A stretch of DNA of 64,000 nt, from positions 17,176,502 through 17,240,501 of the forward strand of contig CM119268.1 in NCBI GenBank assembly GCA_051294375.1. Reading direction: 5' to 3'. This document shows, piece by piece, positions 26,733 to 38,700 of the stretch. Every line of letters begins with the position of its first letter. Within the stretch, counting starts at the first letter, position 1. The notes under the pieces were generated by a model. It was not told the origin of the DNA, made no database searches, and saw nothing but the letters and a program-made list of their open reading frames with translations. Made by a program: the position numbers and the translations under genes. The DNA is from Paraspadella gotoi. Its lineage: Eukaryota > Chaetognatha.

Positions 26733-27054
26733 AAAGAGAGCGTGCCGCCATGGATTTTTTTTGTAGTCGTCCGCCTTTCAGAGCGGAAGTGAAGGTGATA
26801 GAGATTCAAATGCCACGCACTTGAAGAGGAGGAGGAGGAAGAGGAGGGGGAAGAGAAAGAGGAAGAGGATGAGCCGGAGCCGTTGCCGGAAAAGAGCGAG
26901 AGACAGAGAGAGAGAGAGAGACAGATAGAGAGAGAGTCGTGATTGGAGAAATCGACATGAACGTTACGAGGTTTTTCTCTGTCACTCTCCCTTTCAGAGA
27001 GCTCAGTTACATTGCGAAATCGAACATATGTGAATCGACTGAATCGCGCTTCTA

Positions 27055-27440
27055 TTCTTTCCATTTCTTTCTTTCTTTATTTTTTTCTTTCTTTCTTTAT
27101 TTCTTTCCTTCTTTCTGTGTCACATTCTTCTTTCTTACCTTTCTTTCTCATTATCTTTCTTTCTTTGTTCTTTCTTTCTTTCTTTCTTTCTTTCTTCTTC
27201 TTTCTTTCTTTCTTTCTTTCTTTCTTTTCTCTCTTCTTTCTTTGGACATTCTTTTCTTTCTGACTTCTTTCTTTCTTTCTTTCTTTCTTCTTTCTTTCTT
27301 TCTTTCTTTCTTTTTTCTCTCTTTCTCTCTTTTTTTGTTAAATTCTCCCTTTCTTTGTTACTTTCATTTCTTTTTTCTTTCGTTATTTCTTTCTTTCTTT
27401 TTTTCTCTCTCTTTATTTCTTTCTTTCTTTCTTTTTTTCT
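27055..27440 (+). repeat. Interrupted (CTTT)n array
   Basis: A nearly 400-base pyrimidine-rich array of CTTT units with frequent interruptions, on the border of a GC-rich island. Confidence 0.85.
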
Positions 27441-27658
27441 TTTCTTCATGTCTTTCGCGTTCTCAGTCAAAAGGAGACTGCGGCGGCGCCGCCCGTTTGC
27501 CATGGCCTCACGCGAGCGACGCGGCGCCGGCTGCCGTCTCCGCTGTCGTCTTAGTTGTCGTCGTCGTCGGCATTGCAGCGAATCCCCGACTTCCGCTGCT
27601 GAATGGCTACCACGGCAATGGCCTGTCCCGGCGTTGGATGGAATTGAGAGATCACGCG

Positions 27659-27735
<77 letters not shown>

Positions 27736-29693
27736 TCTTGCCCAGAATACTGTGTTGACAATCATCGCTTCTTTGACATTTTTAAAATCAAAGTTAATTG
27801 GTATTTTCTAATATACGGATTAATTTTACCTAACTTTTATACAACTTGACGTAGATTTATTTTTTGTCGCTCATTAAATTTTTATTGGGCCGTCGAAGCG
27901 TTGTTGTCCCTGTATTATCTCCCCCGGCCGGCACTTCTCAGCTGACATGAATATTTAGCCTCATTATCTGTCTCTTTGGCGACAACGCCCTCTGTCTTCG
28001 ACGCCCAAAATAAATCCGTTCCCCGCAAAATTGAAAATTTTGAATCTGAGGCGGGACCTTTTAAAATCGGATGAGGAGTCAAGAGAGCATCTTGTCGATC
28101 CATTGGCCTTTTTGGTCTCAGAAACCAATGGGTGGATGAGTCGAGGCGGGGGGAGGGGGCAGAGAGGGGGGCGATATAGTCTGGACGCCTATAATTTTTC
28201 AGATTGAATAGCGAGGCTGTATGAAATGTTATGCGGTCCTTACTATTGAGTGAATGTGTCGTCGTTTAGGATGAGTAGCGAGGTTGTATAAAATTTTGTT
28301 TGTATTTTATCCTATCCATCTGATTATGGATTAAATGTGTTCGTTTAGGCTGGTTCTCTGGGAGTGAATAAACGAGACTGTGAGAGAGTGAAGGCTTGAA
28401 GGCTTGAAGGATTGAAGGCTTGCAGGGACCTGTTATGTCATTATCTTGTAAGAGTGATGGAGGCCTTAAACCACCAAAGCCTGTCCAAAGTCAGGGGGAA
28501 AAGCTTATATATTAAATGAATGGTTGTACCAATTTCATGAATTTTTTTTCTGTCGACCTTACTCTGGATTTAGTGTGTAGTCGGTAAGACTGGGTTGCGA
28601 GGCTGTACCAAATTTTAAGCTATTCTTATAATAGGTTAATTCAATGTTAAGAAGGAATTACGTGAAACAGAGCAGAGAAAAGGACGAGGGTTTGAGAAGA
28701 CGAAAAACAAGGCGAGGACAAACAAAAGGAAAATAAAAAAAGGGAGAAAGAAAAATTAAAAAGTACACATAACGAAAGAGTGGGTTTTATAAGGAAATGA
28801 AAAGAATAGGAGCTAAAAAAATACTTAAAGAAAAAAAGTAAATATATAAAAATTAAGCTAAAGACCTTTGTGATGCACTTCATTTGACCTCTGATAACGA
28901 AGCCACGCTAAGAATGATAAGAAGACATATCTTTTTTTATTGGTCAGGACATGTCTTTGTTATTTTGTTAAACAAATAATGCTACATTCCAATCTATTGT
29001 GAAAGTGAAAATAAACCATAATAGTTATTAAAACGATCTTTTAACAATGCGACTTGTTCTTTTACCATACTGCACTACCTCTTCCATAACAGTTTTTTAA
29101 AACGTCTTTTGTTTATTTATATAAGTTCGCTTTTTTGTCATAAGGGAGAGTCTTGCTCAAAAGGTCCACACACGATGTTCTTTTGGTCACGAGGGTTATG
29201 TTGCCATGGAAACGCAAAAGCATTTTAAACGAGAAAAAAAATTAAAGCTCTGTCTTAGTTTTCTGCGTCTAAAGTTAATAAAATACTTTTTAATATTTAA
29301 GGTAATTTGCATATATCTACAATAATCACCAGTTTTCTTATTTACGATATTTTTTTTACTGTTATGACCAAAAGTACTCTCAATCTTAATAATTTTTCTG
29401 AGCAAAATTGATTTTAAAAATCGAAGCTTACTAAAAATCCTTAACTTTGTATTCTATTCATATTAAATACCATAGTGAACAGCAATGAAAACTAAACCAG
29501 GTGAAAAAAAATATCATTTTCATATTTATAACGCTTTAGGTTTTGATTTCAAATATAAAATTAAGAAATTTTGAAAATTTAAACATGACGTAATATGATT
29601 GTGTCGCGAATTGTCTCATGAATTTCCCGTTTTCCTCGGCGCCGTTCTCTCCTCTCCCCAGTCTACCGACCAGACCCACCCCCTCGATCCGTG

Positions 29694-32600
29694 ATGAACG
29701 CCGGATATCGACCAGGCAGCGCCGCCCGAAAGCCCGGAGGAGGCGCGGCTCCGGTGGGTCGCCCTCCTGGCACAGCCTCACGCCTGATGACCGGAGGAGC
29801 AGGCCATCCACCGGGCACGGCTTCGGGCATGTCGGGCTCCGCCCTCATGGCCAACCTCCGCGTCTCCGACCGGCCCATGACCCAACAGGGGCTTGGGGGG
29901 CCAAAGACGGCCGGGAAGGGCCCCGGCCGGCAGGTGCAGGACAAAAGCTACTGGCTGGGGGTCCTGAGGCACAAGATGCACGAAATCGGCGGAGAAGTTG
30001 AGAGGCTGCAGAGAGAGATCGAGGATGTGTCGGAGCAGAACGCCTCCTTCTTGGGATACGAGAAGACGGCAGAGGGATTGGCGGCGGAGATTAAGGAATT
30101 GCAAGTAAGGATGAGCGAAGATGTAGAAAGAAAGATAGACAGAAAGAAAAAAGGAAGAAAGAAAGATAAAAAGAAAGAAAGACAGAAAGAAAGAAATAAA
30201 TTAAAAGAAAAATTGAAAGAAATTAGAATGAAAGATCAAAAACAAAAGAAATTAGCCCAAAGAAGAAAAAGAACTCTTTTTATCCCTATCTGACCTACCC
30301 ATTCCCACCCTCCTCTTTCCCCACCTCCCCCCGTCCCCACCCCTCTAATCCAAGGGTCAACTCGCCGACTACAACCTCCTCATGGACAAAGTGAACACGG
30401 ACGCGGACGCGAGTTCCATCCGATCCGAGACTCACGAACTCGCCGCGCGGAATCGCAACGAAGAGAAGGAGCTGGACGAGTTCTTCACGGCCAAGACCAA
30501 AGTGGAGCAACAGATCGCGGGAGTGGAGCGGGAGATGGATCAGGAGCGGAGAATGGCCGACACTATCGTGGCCGACATGCCGCCGAATACGCGGCTGCAG
30601 CATCAGAGGTGAGGGTTAGTCAACACATTCACTATCGCCTTACAGCGTCAGCGCGGTGGCCTAAGCGCGAGCGCCCCACTATTATGAAATATAGCAGGCG
30701 GGATGGGATGTGTGGTTGACAATAAGGCGTAGTGAAAGTTACATACGAAAATTCTAAAAGTCAACTATGAACAACATACCATCAGTGAACATTATTTGTA
30801 AAAAATTCATTTTATGTTTTTTAATTTTCGCAGTAGGCTATATTTATATATAGTACTATCCTTATAAAATCGAAAAATTTCAAAATAGGCTTTTCTTAAT
30901 TTTGATTGCAGATTTGAATTCCTCATCAAAAGTTGATAAAAGAAAATATAAATCATTTTTAAAAATTCTTTCATTAAGTGAGTTAAAAATTAAAAAAACT
31001 ATATTTAATATATAAAAAGTTAATTTTCAGCTTAAAGTATAGCTTTTTCTAATTTTTGACCCACTTAATGAAGGAATTTTTCAAAAAGAATTATATTTCT
31101 TTTTAACAACTTTTTATGACAAATCCAAATCTGCAAAAAAATCTTAGAAAAAAACTGTTTTGAAATTTTAACATTTATTGGTTTAATACTAGTATAAATA
31201 TGGCCTACTGCGTAAATTGTAAAATTTATTATAAATTTTTTTATTACATAAATGTTCATTAATATAATGTTGTTCGTTCCTCACTTTTAGAATTTTAATT
31301 TAAGTTAAATTTAGAAATTTTACTACGCCCTAGTTGACAATGTTCACTGATTGGTCAGATCCGTAATAACAGGCGGTAATTTGTCAAGCCTATGGTGCAC
31401 TAGAGAGGGAAGTTTGTTTCGTGATTTGTTTCGTATATTGACCGACGCATCGACCGACAATATCATCACCAAAGACGACGATAATGATGGCGAAGACGTC
31501 GATGAAGACGAAAACCTTTTTATCTTCAATTCGCAGACTGAAAAATATCAACGAACAGCTCCACCGTTCGCTGGAGCAGCAGCAGCAGGAGCTGGATACG
31601 CTGGAGTCGCGCCGGAGGGAGATGGAGGCGGAGATCAGCAGCAGCCAAGTGAAGCAGGAGGCGGTGAGACTCAACGAGCAGATCGAAGCCTTAGAGGAGA
31701 AGAGGGATTCGCTGCTCAACGAGATCAAGTCGAAGNNNNNNNNNNNNNNNNNNNNNNNNNNNNNNNNNNNNNNNNNNNNNNNNNNNNNNNNNNNNNNNNN
31801 NNNNNNNNNNNNNNNNNNNNNNNNNNNNNNNNNNNNNNNNNNNNNNNNNNNNNNNNNNNNNNNNNNNNNNNNNNNNNNNNNNNNNNNNNNNNNNNNNNNN
31901 NNNNNNNNNNNNNNNNNNNNNNNNNNNNNNNNNNNNNNNNNNNNNNNNNNNNNNNNNNNNNNNNNNNNNNNNNNNNNNNNNNNNNNNNNNNNNNNNNNNN
32001 NNNNNNNNNNNNNNNNNNNNNNNNNNNNNNNNNNNNNNNNNNNNNNNNNNNNNNNNNNNNNNNNNNNNNNNNNNNNNNNNNNNNNNNNNNNNNNNNNNNN
32101 NNNNNNNNNNNNNNNNNNNNNNNNNNNNNNNNNNNNNNNNNNNNNNNNNNNNNNNNNNNNNNNNNNNNNNNNNNNNNNNNNNNNNNNNNNNNNNNNNNNN
32201 NNNNNNNNNNNNNNNNNNNNNNNNNNNNNNNNNNNNNNNNNNNNNNNNNNNNNNNNNNNNNNNNNNNNNNNNNNNNNNNNNNNNNNNNNNNNNNNNNNNN
32301 NNNNNNNNNNNNNNNNNNNNNNNNNNNNNNNNNNNNNNNNNNNNNNNNNNNNNNNNNNNNNNNNNNNNNNNNNNNNNNNNNNNNNNNNNNNNNNNNNNNN
32401 NNNNNNNNNNNNNNNNNNNNNNNNNNNNNNNNNNNNNNNNNNNNNNNNNNNNNNNNNNNNNNNNNNNNNNNNNNNNNNNNNNNNNNNNNNNNNNNNNNNN
32501 NNNNNNNNNNNNNNNNNNNNNNNNNNNNNNNNNNNNNNNNNNNNNNNNNNNNNNNNNNNNNNNNNNNNNNNNNNNAAAAATGTCTCTCCTTCCACCGGCC

Positions 32601-33400
32601 GGCCCGAAGGAAGAACGGGAACGCCTCCTGAAGCAAGTCAAGGAAGACAACCAAGAAATCGTGGCCATGGAGAAACAGACCAAAGAACTGCAGGACAAGA
32701 TGCAGCAGTTGCAGGCGGAGGTGCAGCAGTTGGACATGGACATCGACGAGAACCAAGGGGAACGGAACGCGCAGTACAAGAAGCTGAAGAAGAGAGAAGA
32801 GGAAATCGAGGAATTCATGGAAGGATTCGACGAGAACAAAGCGAATGAGATCAAGAAGTTGGGGCAGTTGGAGAGGAACGTGGCCAGCATCTTGGAGTCG
32901 ATGAGTCGGTATGGGGTCCATGAATAAAAAGAATAAGTAAATAAATAAATAAGTCAAACAATGGAATAATCAATTAACCAACCATAGATTGTCGATACAT
33001 TGATTTCAAATTGATGGATTCTGTATTTTAGATATTTATAGTAATTTATACTATTCGTCATAAAATTGCGAAATCGTTTCCCCCTTCTCAGCAAACTTGG
33101 CAGCATGCACTCCCTCCCGTCTCAAGCTGACTTCGAGACTCTCAAAAAAGACCTGGAAGTCAAGGAGCAAGAGATGCAGAAGAGCGAATACACGTCTGGC
33201 GCTTTGCTCCAGCAGCACGAGATGCTCGCGGCCGATTTGGGCAAAGTTGAAACGCTGGAGCAGAAAGTCAAGGCGGAGCTGGAGACGCTGGAGGAAAAGA
33301 TCGGAAAGATGGAGAAAGAGCTCCTCGTTTATGTTGATGTAGAGAAGTTGACCCAAGATGCGGAAGAGAAGAGGACCCGGTTGCAGTGGGAGAAGGTGAG

Positions 33401-33486
<86 letters not shown>

Positions 33487-33831
33487 CTCTCTCTTCTCAA
33501 TCAATCAATAAATAAAGCATCAATCGTACCAATCAATCCGCATTCTTAGGTGGCCCTCGGCAAGCAGGTTGAGAACACGAAAAAGGTCATGAAGGAACTA
33601 AACGTGGAACACGAATCCCTGAAGAAAGAGTTGGAAGACAACGAGACACACGCTCAGCTGAACAATCTAGAGCGAAAGCTGCAGCAGCATGAGATGAACA
33701 ACTTCGTCGTCAAGGAATTCGTGGCCAACAAACGAGCAGAGAGCGACTATCTGCCCATCAAGAAGATGGTCAATGACCTCGTCACTGATTACAACGGGAG
33801 GTTGAAGGAGTTCATGACAAAGGGGAAGTGA
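29694..33831 (+). CDS. IFT74: Intraflagellar transport protein 74
   Basis: IFT74 is a coiled-coil subunit of the IFT-B core that carries tubulin and other cargo along the ciliary axoneme, pairing with IFT81. Exons: 29694-30104, 30355-30608, 31537 into the gap at 31736, about 32576-32908, 33092-33395, 33550-33831 (TGA). Phases agree. About 590 residues are visible, near the usual 600, so the 840-base gap hides few codons and is mostly intron. The N-terminus is the typical basic Gly/Pro-rich segment ([17 protein letters not shown]); then come [21 protein letters not shown] and long coiled coils with [44 protein letters not shown] and NNFVVKEF. The start follows a possible acceptor (ccccag, 29661) with an open frame before it, so an upstream coding exon cannot be excluded. 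CFAP53 follows 314 bases downstream on the same strand. Confidence 0.93.
30713..31341. mobile_element. Long foldback (inverted-repeat) element in an IFT74 intron
   Basis: Two arms of about 300 bases face each other around 31025 with almost no spacer. The left arm has GACAATAAGGCGTAGT, CGCAGTAGGCTATATTTA and TTCATTAAGTGAGTTAAAA. The complement of the right arm has the matching GTCAACTAGGGCGTAGT, CGCAGTAGGCCATATTTA and TTCATTAAGTGGGTCAAAA in the same order. It is AT-rich and non-coding, as expected for a MITE or foldback element. No clear target duplication was identified. Confidence 0.7.
31736..32575. other. Assembly gap (840 N) inside IFT74
   Basis: N run interrupting IFT74 between the NEIKSK end of the third exon and the next exon, which starts just before MSLLPPAGP. 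Comparison with the usual protein length suggests only a handful of codons and one intron are hidden. Confidence 0.95.
33405..33478 (+). repeat. (CT)n microsatellite just inside an IFT74 intron
   Basis: The array starts about ten bases after the donor (GAGAAG|gtgagc at 33395) and fills most of the short intron before the acceptor at 33549. Confidence 0.9.
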
Positions 33832-33837
33832 ATTGAA

Positions 33838-33959
<122 letters not shown>

Positions 33960-34000
33960 CACTCAGTAAAATGGATTTTATGTAATTCGTTTATTTTTGA

Positions 34001-34006
34001 AATAAA
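34001..34006 (+). terminator. Poly(A) signal of IFT74
   Basis: AATAAA 170 bases after the IFT74 stop and 140 bases before the CFAP53 start codon. Confidence 0.5.
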
Positions 34007-34145
34007 CTCGAACGGAGCTTGGTTTCCGATCCTGTTTTGGTTTTGACTTCTCCATTGCTCACCTTGTATTTATTGTTAAAATAGTAAAATGTTTCTGATA
34101 TAAAAACTAAAAAAAAAAAACACAAACAAATAAACGACAGAGAAA

Positions 34146-35679
34146 ATGTCGATGATGAAGACTCGAACGCGGGAAATCACTGGTCCGTATCCCGGGTCAT
34201 TCGCCGTTCTTGCGAGACCGGCGCAAAGTCGGGATCTGGAGGCCTTGTTCAGGTAATATTCTATAGATTATTTATTAAATCTTTAGCTAATATATATATT
34301 TGAAGTCCTGGAGATGTACATGAACCTTGATGATGTCAGTTTAGTTACCTAATAAAATAACAAATAATTTAATGAAGCCCTCTGAGGCTCGATTTTAGGC
34401 CTATTGATACATATTTGTTTCCAACTTTGCTTCTAAACTTACCCTCCGGATATCTTACTTACCAATCTCACTTCCCTCAGGATGCGCAACGAAGTGGAGG
34501 CCTCCAAGCGCAACGTGGAGGAGCGGGCGCGGCTCCAGCGGAAAGAGGATTTGAGGAGTGAGTGGGAAGAAAATTCCAACAGAAAAATCTCCGCGAAAAA
34601 CCTCGTGAGGAAAGTTGAAGAGATGAGGAGGGTCGACGATCTGGATTTAGAGGCGAGTCATTCNNNNNNNNNNCTCTCTCTCTCTCTCTCTCTCTCTCTG
34701 TTACTCTTTCTCTATCTTTTTCGCTTTCTTTCTTTACTTATGCGCAATACTAATTTATGCAAATCGTGATTATCTCGGGATTTTCACGTCTTGAGTCACT
34801 TTTTTTATTCATTTCCAACGAATGGCATTTTGAAGACTTCAGGTCGATTATAAAAATACTTAAAACAAAAGTCAATCGAATTTATTTAAATTTTAATAAG
34901 AGCAAATACTTTTTTGATTGAAGTAAAGAAATATTCAAATTTGATTTGGTAGCTTGAGTGATTTCGAGCACTCCTGTACATGTATACATGATATCCGGAA
35001 AACAATTTTGAGAGGAACTTACACAAAAGCACAAAAAAATACGAAGAGAAAAAAATCTTTATACATAATAGTGTCGAGTGATTGGTGTCCAGTAGCAAGT
35101 TCTCCCTTACCTCGATCTTACTAAATGACTTCGTCGCTTCTTGATATATTTTTGATCTTTTTTCATGTGAAATTCCATCTTGACATTTCTAAGGATTCTA
35201 TGCTCGATTAACTGGATAATCGTTCGAGCGATTGATTGATTTATTGATTGATCGACTTTCCCCCTAAACAGAAACGCCGCCAACGCCTACGCGAACAACT
35301 CCGCGCGGAGGAAAACGCGTTTTTAGCGGAAGTCGACGCGTCGCGCGAGACATCGATCGAGCGTCAGGCGAAGATGCGCGCGAGAGCGAGAGAGTTGAGA
35401 GAGGGGAGGGAGAGGGAGAGGGTGGAGGAGGCGACGGCGAGATACGAGCAGCAGTTTAGGTAAAGAAGGGTGATGGGGGCAGAGGGCGAAATGCGTGTAT
35501 ATACATTATGTAAGAGAAATCCAATAAATATATATATATAATTATATATATATGTATATCCATTAGTTCATCGCGACTGAAAATCGTTAATAATTCGAAT
35601 TGACAGAATAAAAAAAAATTCCGGGAAAAGTATCCGTTTCCGATATTCCCGTCTCAACAACGAGCGGATACAAAGAGCC

Positions 35680-35732
<53 letters not shown>

Positions 35733-38700
35733 CTCTCTCACAGGGAGAACTGCGACGAGCTGCGTCAGGATCAACAGATGCGACATCTGCAATCCGTGGC
35801 GAGAGAGAGGGCGGCGCAAATCTGGGAGAAAGAAAAGAGGAAAGAGACGAATGCGAGAGAGGAAGAAGTTTGGGCGAGACTGTGGGAGCAGGATAAGATG
35901 TCCAAAGATCAGAAGGCGGACGAAGAGGCGATGAAGAAGGCGTTGGCGAACAGGGAAAGGTAAGGTGTGGTTGGGGAGAGTGAGAGGAGTGAGTCTGAGA
36001 TAGAGACGGAGAGATAGACAGACCGATGGCCAAAAAAAAAATTTACCTCTTTAAATATCCTTATCAGGTTGAGCGTTTTGAGCCAACAGATGGACGCGTT
36101 GCAGGCGCAAAAGAAGGAAGAGAAGAGAATTAAGGAAGAGGAAGCAAAAATTCTTCAGGTAAATCAGATTTACTAGATTTAAACAACAACAACAAGCAAA
36201 CGCCCGCTGATCTATCGACCCGTAGATCGCTACTGAACCCACTTTTTTCTCACCTTTTTCCCTGACTGTGAATCGCCATTATTTTTTTCACCATTTAAAA
36301 TACGAAAAAAAAATAAACACTAAAAAAAGTATTTTTTAACTTTAGACATGTTTAGTCGGGGAGTAAGTAGGGAAGTTATGTAAACATTGTTTACCTAACT
36401 TTCCTCCATTCCCATCGCCCGACCCTTACCCTCCCCTACCCTCTTCCACCGTCCAGGAACAAGAGGGCCTCCGCCGTCTCGAGGCCCTTCAGGAGCGCTT
36501 CTTCGCCCTGCGCAACTCGGAGCGGTATCGTCGCGACCTTCGACGCGGGCGGCGGATGGCGTTGAAGGCGGAGTTGACGAGACAGAGAGAAGAGATGGCG
36601 CTGGATCTGGAGATGCTCGCCCGGTTGGACTCGGAGATCAAGGACGAAGCCGCGAAGGAGAAGAATGAGAAGAGGAGGATGAGGGACGAGTTGGAGCGGT
36701 GAGTGGTGGGAGGGGGTGGAAAGGAGGGTGGTTTAAAAAATGGGTGGTGAGTGGTGAGTGACAGGTGAGTGGTGGTAGGGGCTGGAGAGGAGGGTGGTTT
36801 AAAAGGTGGGTTGGTGATTGGCAAAATCGGTTGATGGATTTCTGAAGCCGGGAAATAATGTTTATGGCTAAATTCGTCTTTGGGTTTCACTTCTTAGTTT
36901 AATATTTAGATATGTTTTTAACTTTATTCCTTGCCACCTGATACTGAGCATAATTTCTGTCTAGTTTTCGAATTTAAAAAAAACCTCATTATAATACTTA
37001 ATCTGTGGATAAGGCGCTAAGTGGGCGGAAGATGACTATCCGTAACATCTATAACCCCCTTTAGTAGCCATGGAACGGGTCCTGGGCTTGGAACCAGGCT
37101 TGAGGGGTTGCCACGCCCCCAAGGCGGCTTACGGCCGTCCTCACGCTTCCCACAGGGTAGGTACCGGGTTGGGATTGAACCCGGTACCTAGTGGTCATGA
37201 GCTGCTGGCTTTACTCAATGAGCCACCGGGTCAGGACTGAAGGTGTCATGCTTATATGCGGGGTGAACCTAGGCAATGCCCGACTACAAATCTTATCGTT
37301 TTACTTTTTAGATACATGAATTACTTAGCTCAAGAGAAAGCGGCCAAGGAGGAAGAGGAGAAGCGGATAGAGGCTTTGGCTGACGCTGAGGTGGAGGCGG
37401 CTTGGAAAAGAAGGGAGGCGCAGTGGGCGAGAGAGAGGGAAGCCAGGTGAGGAAAGACTTATCCCTTTGCCACCGATGTCGGAGATATAACCTGCAACAG
37501 TGAAACACTCCACCTTCGCACGATCCCTTCCAGATCCCGTCTCCTTCGAGAGGTCATCGCCTCTTGGGACGAACAGATCCGCGTCCACGTTTTGGCCAAT
37601 CAGGAGGCGGAGGCGTCGTTGGCGGCGGAAAGGCGAGAATTCGCCGCCCTCATTCAGAATCAGAAAAGGGTGAGTCGGAATGTTGTGGGATTAGAAACCA
37701 GTAATAGAAATAGTAGTAATATTAATAGTAGAAATAGTAATAGAAACTATTGTTATTGATTAGGTGACTTGCCGAAGATTTTGAATATTTTTGTTTCTTG
37801 TGCCCCTTTTGGGCGAGGCCGGGGATTTGAGAGGTCGTGACCCTTTTACTTTCGGGAAATAATTTCAAGGACATTCAATACATATTGTGCGTTATGGAAA
37901 GGAAAAATGGAAAAAAATTTTAAAAAGTTAATAATTAATTAAATATAATTATTTAGTTCGTTTTGTTCTGTTGATTACATCAACTCTTGATCCAGGTCAA
38001 TCAAAGCGATTATCCTTGAAAACACATGAAAAAATAAAACACTTCCCTTTTGTTTTTGTTGTTTTAACTCAATAATTCACTAAAGACTTCTTGTCAATCA
38101 TCTAGATGTCGCTCCGCTTATCTTTCATTTCCCTCGTTCGCTCGCCGATCGCCATTTATTCTCGTCAGTTCCTTCCTCTTTTTGCCTCTTTTTCCTTTTT
38201 TTCTCTTTCTCTTTATACTTTTCTTTTTTTTTTTCTCTTTTTTCTCCTCCATCATAAACTGTAATTAAATTCACCTGTCAAAGCGTCAGAGTCGCCGTCC
38301 GCTCGGACTTGGTCGCCATTTGTCGAGTCGGAGCCGACAATAAATCAGACGAGGGGTCGTGTAATTGTCAGCCTTTCTCTTGGTCTTGTCAGCGAAATGA
38401 CAGCGGTGGCAAATTCTACCGCTGCTTGGAACGTTATTGTTGGTGAAAGACTATTTTTTTTGGGATTGACTCAGAAAGTGAGACAAACAAGGAGTCAATG
38501 CGTTCGAGAGACTGGAACTTCTTTTTTTTTCTTTTTCTTATCAGGAGGACGAAGAACGAGCGGCTCAACTGGACGCGAGGACGAAAACCTATGCCGGGGA
38601 TTTGTTGCAGCAGGTGGGAAAAACGGAAGATGAGGATCGTTTTTTTGTCATCATTTTTGTCGGTTCTTGTCGAATTAAATGTGAAGATATGGCCTCGTCT

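Noticed and set aside
26939-27811. 290-codon open frame with apparent membrane segments
   Set aside because: Most of it is the CTTT array and the end is a GA array; the middle part is reported only as a GC-rich island.
30101-30293. Lys-rich extension of the first IFT74 exon
   Set aside because: The conserved protein continues across the donor CAA|gtaagg at 30104 into the exon at 30355; the extension is intron read-through.
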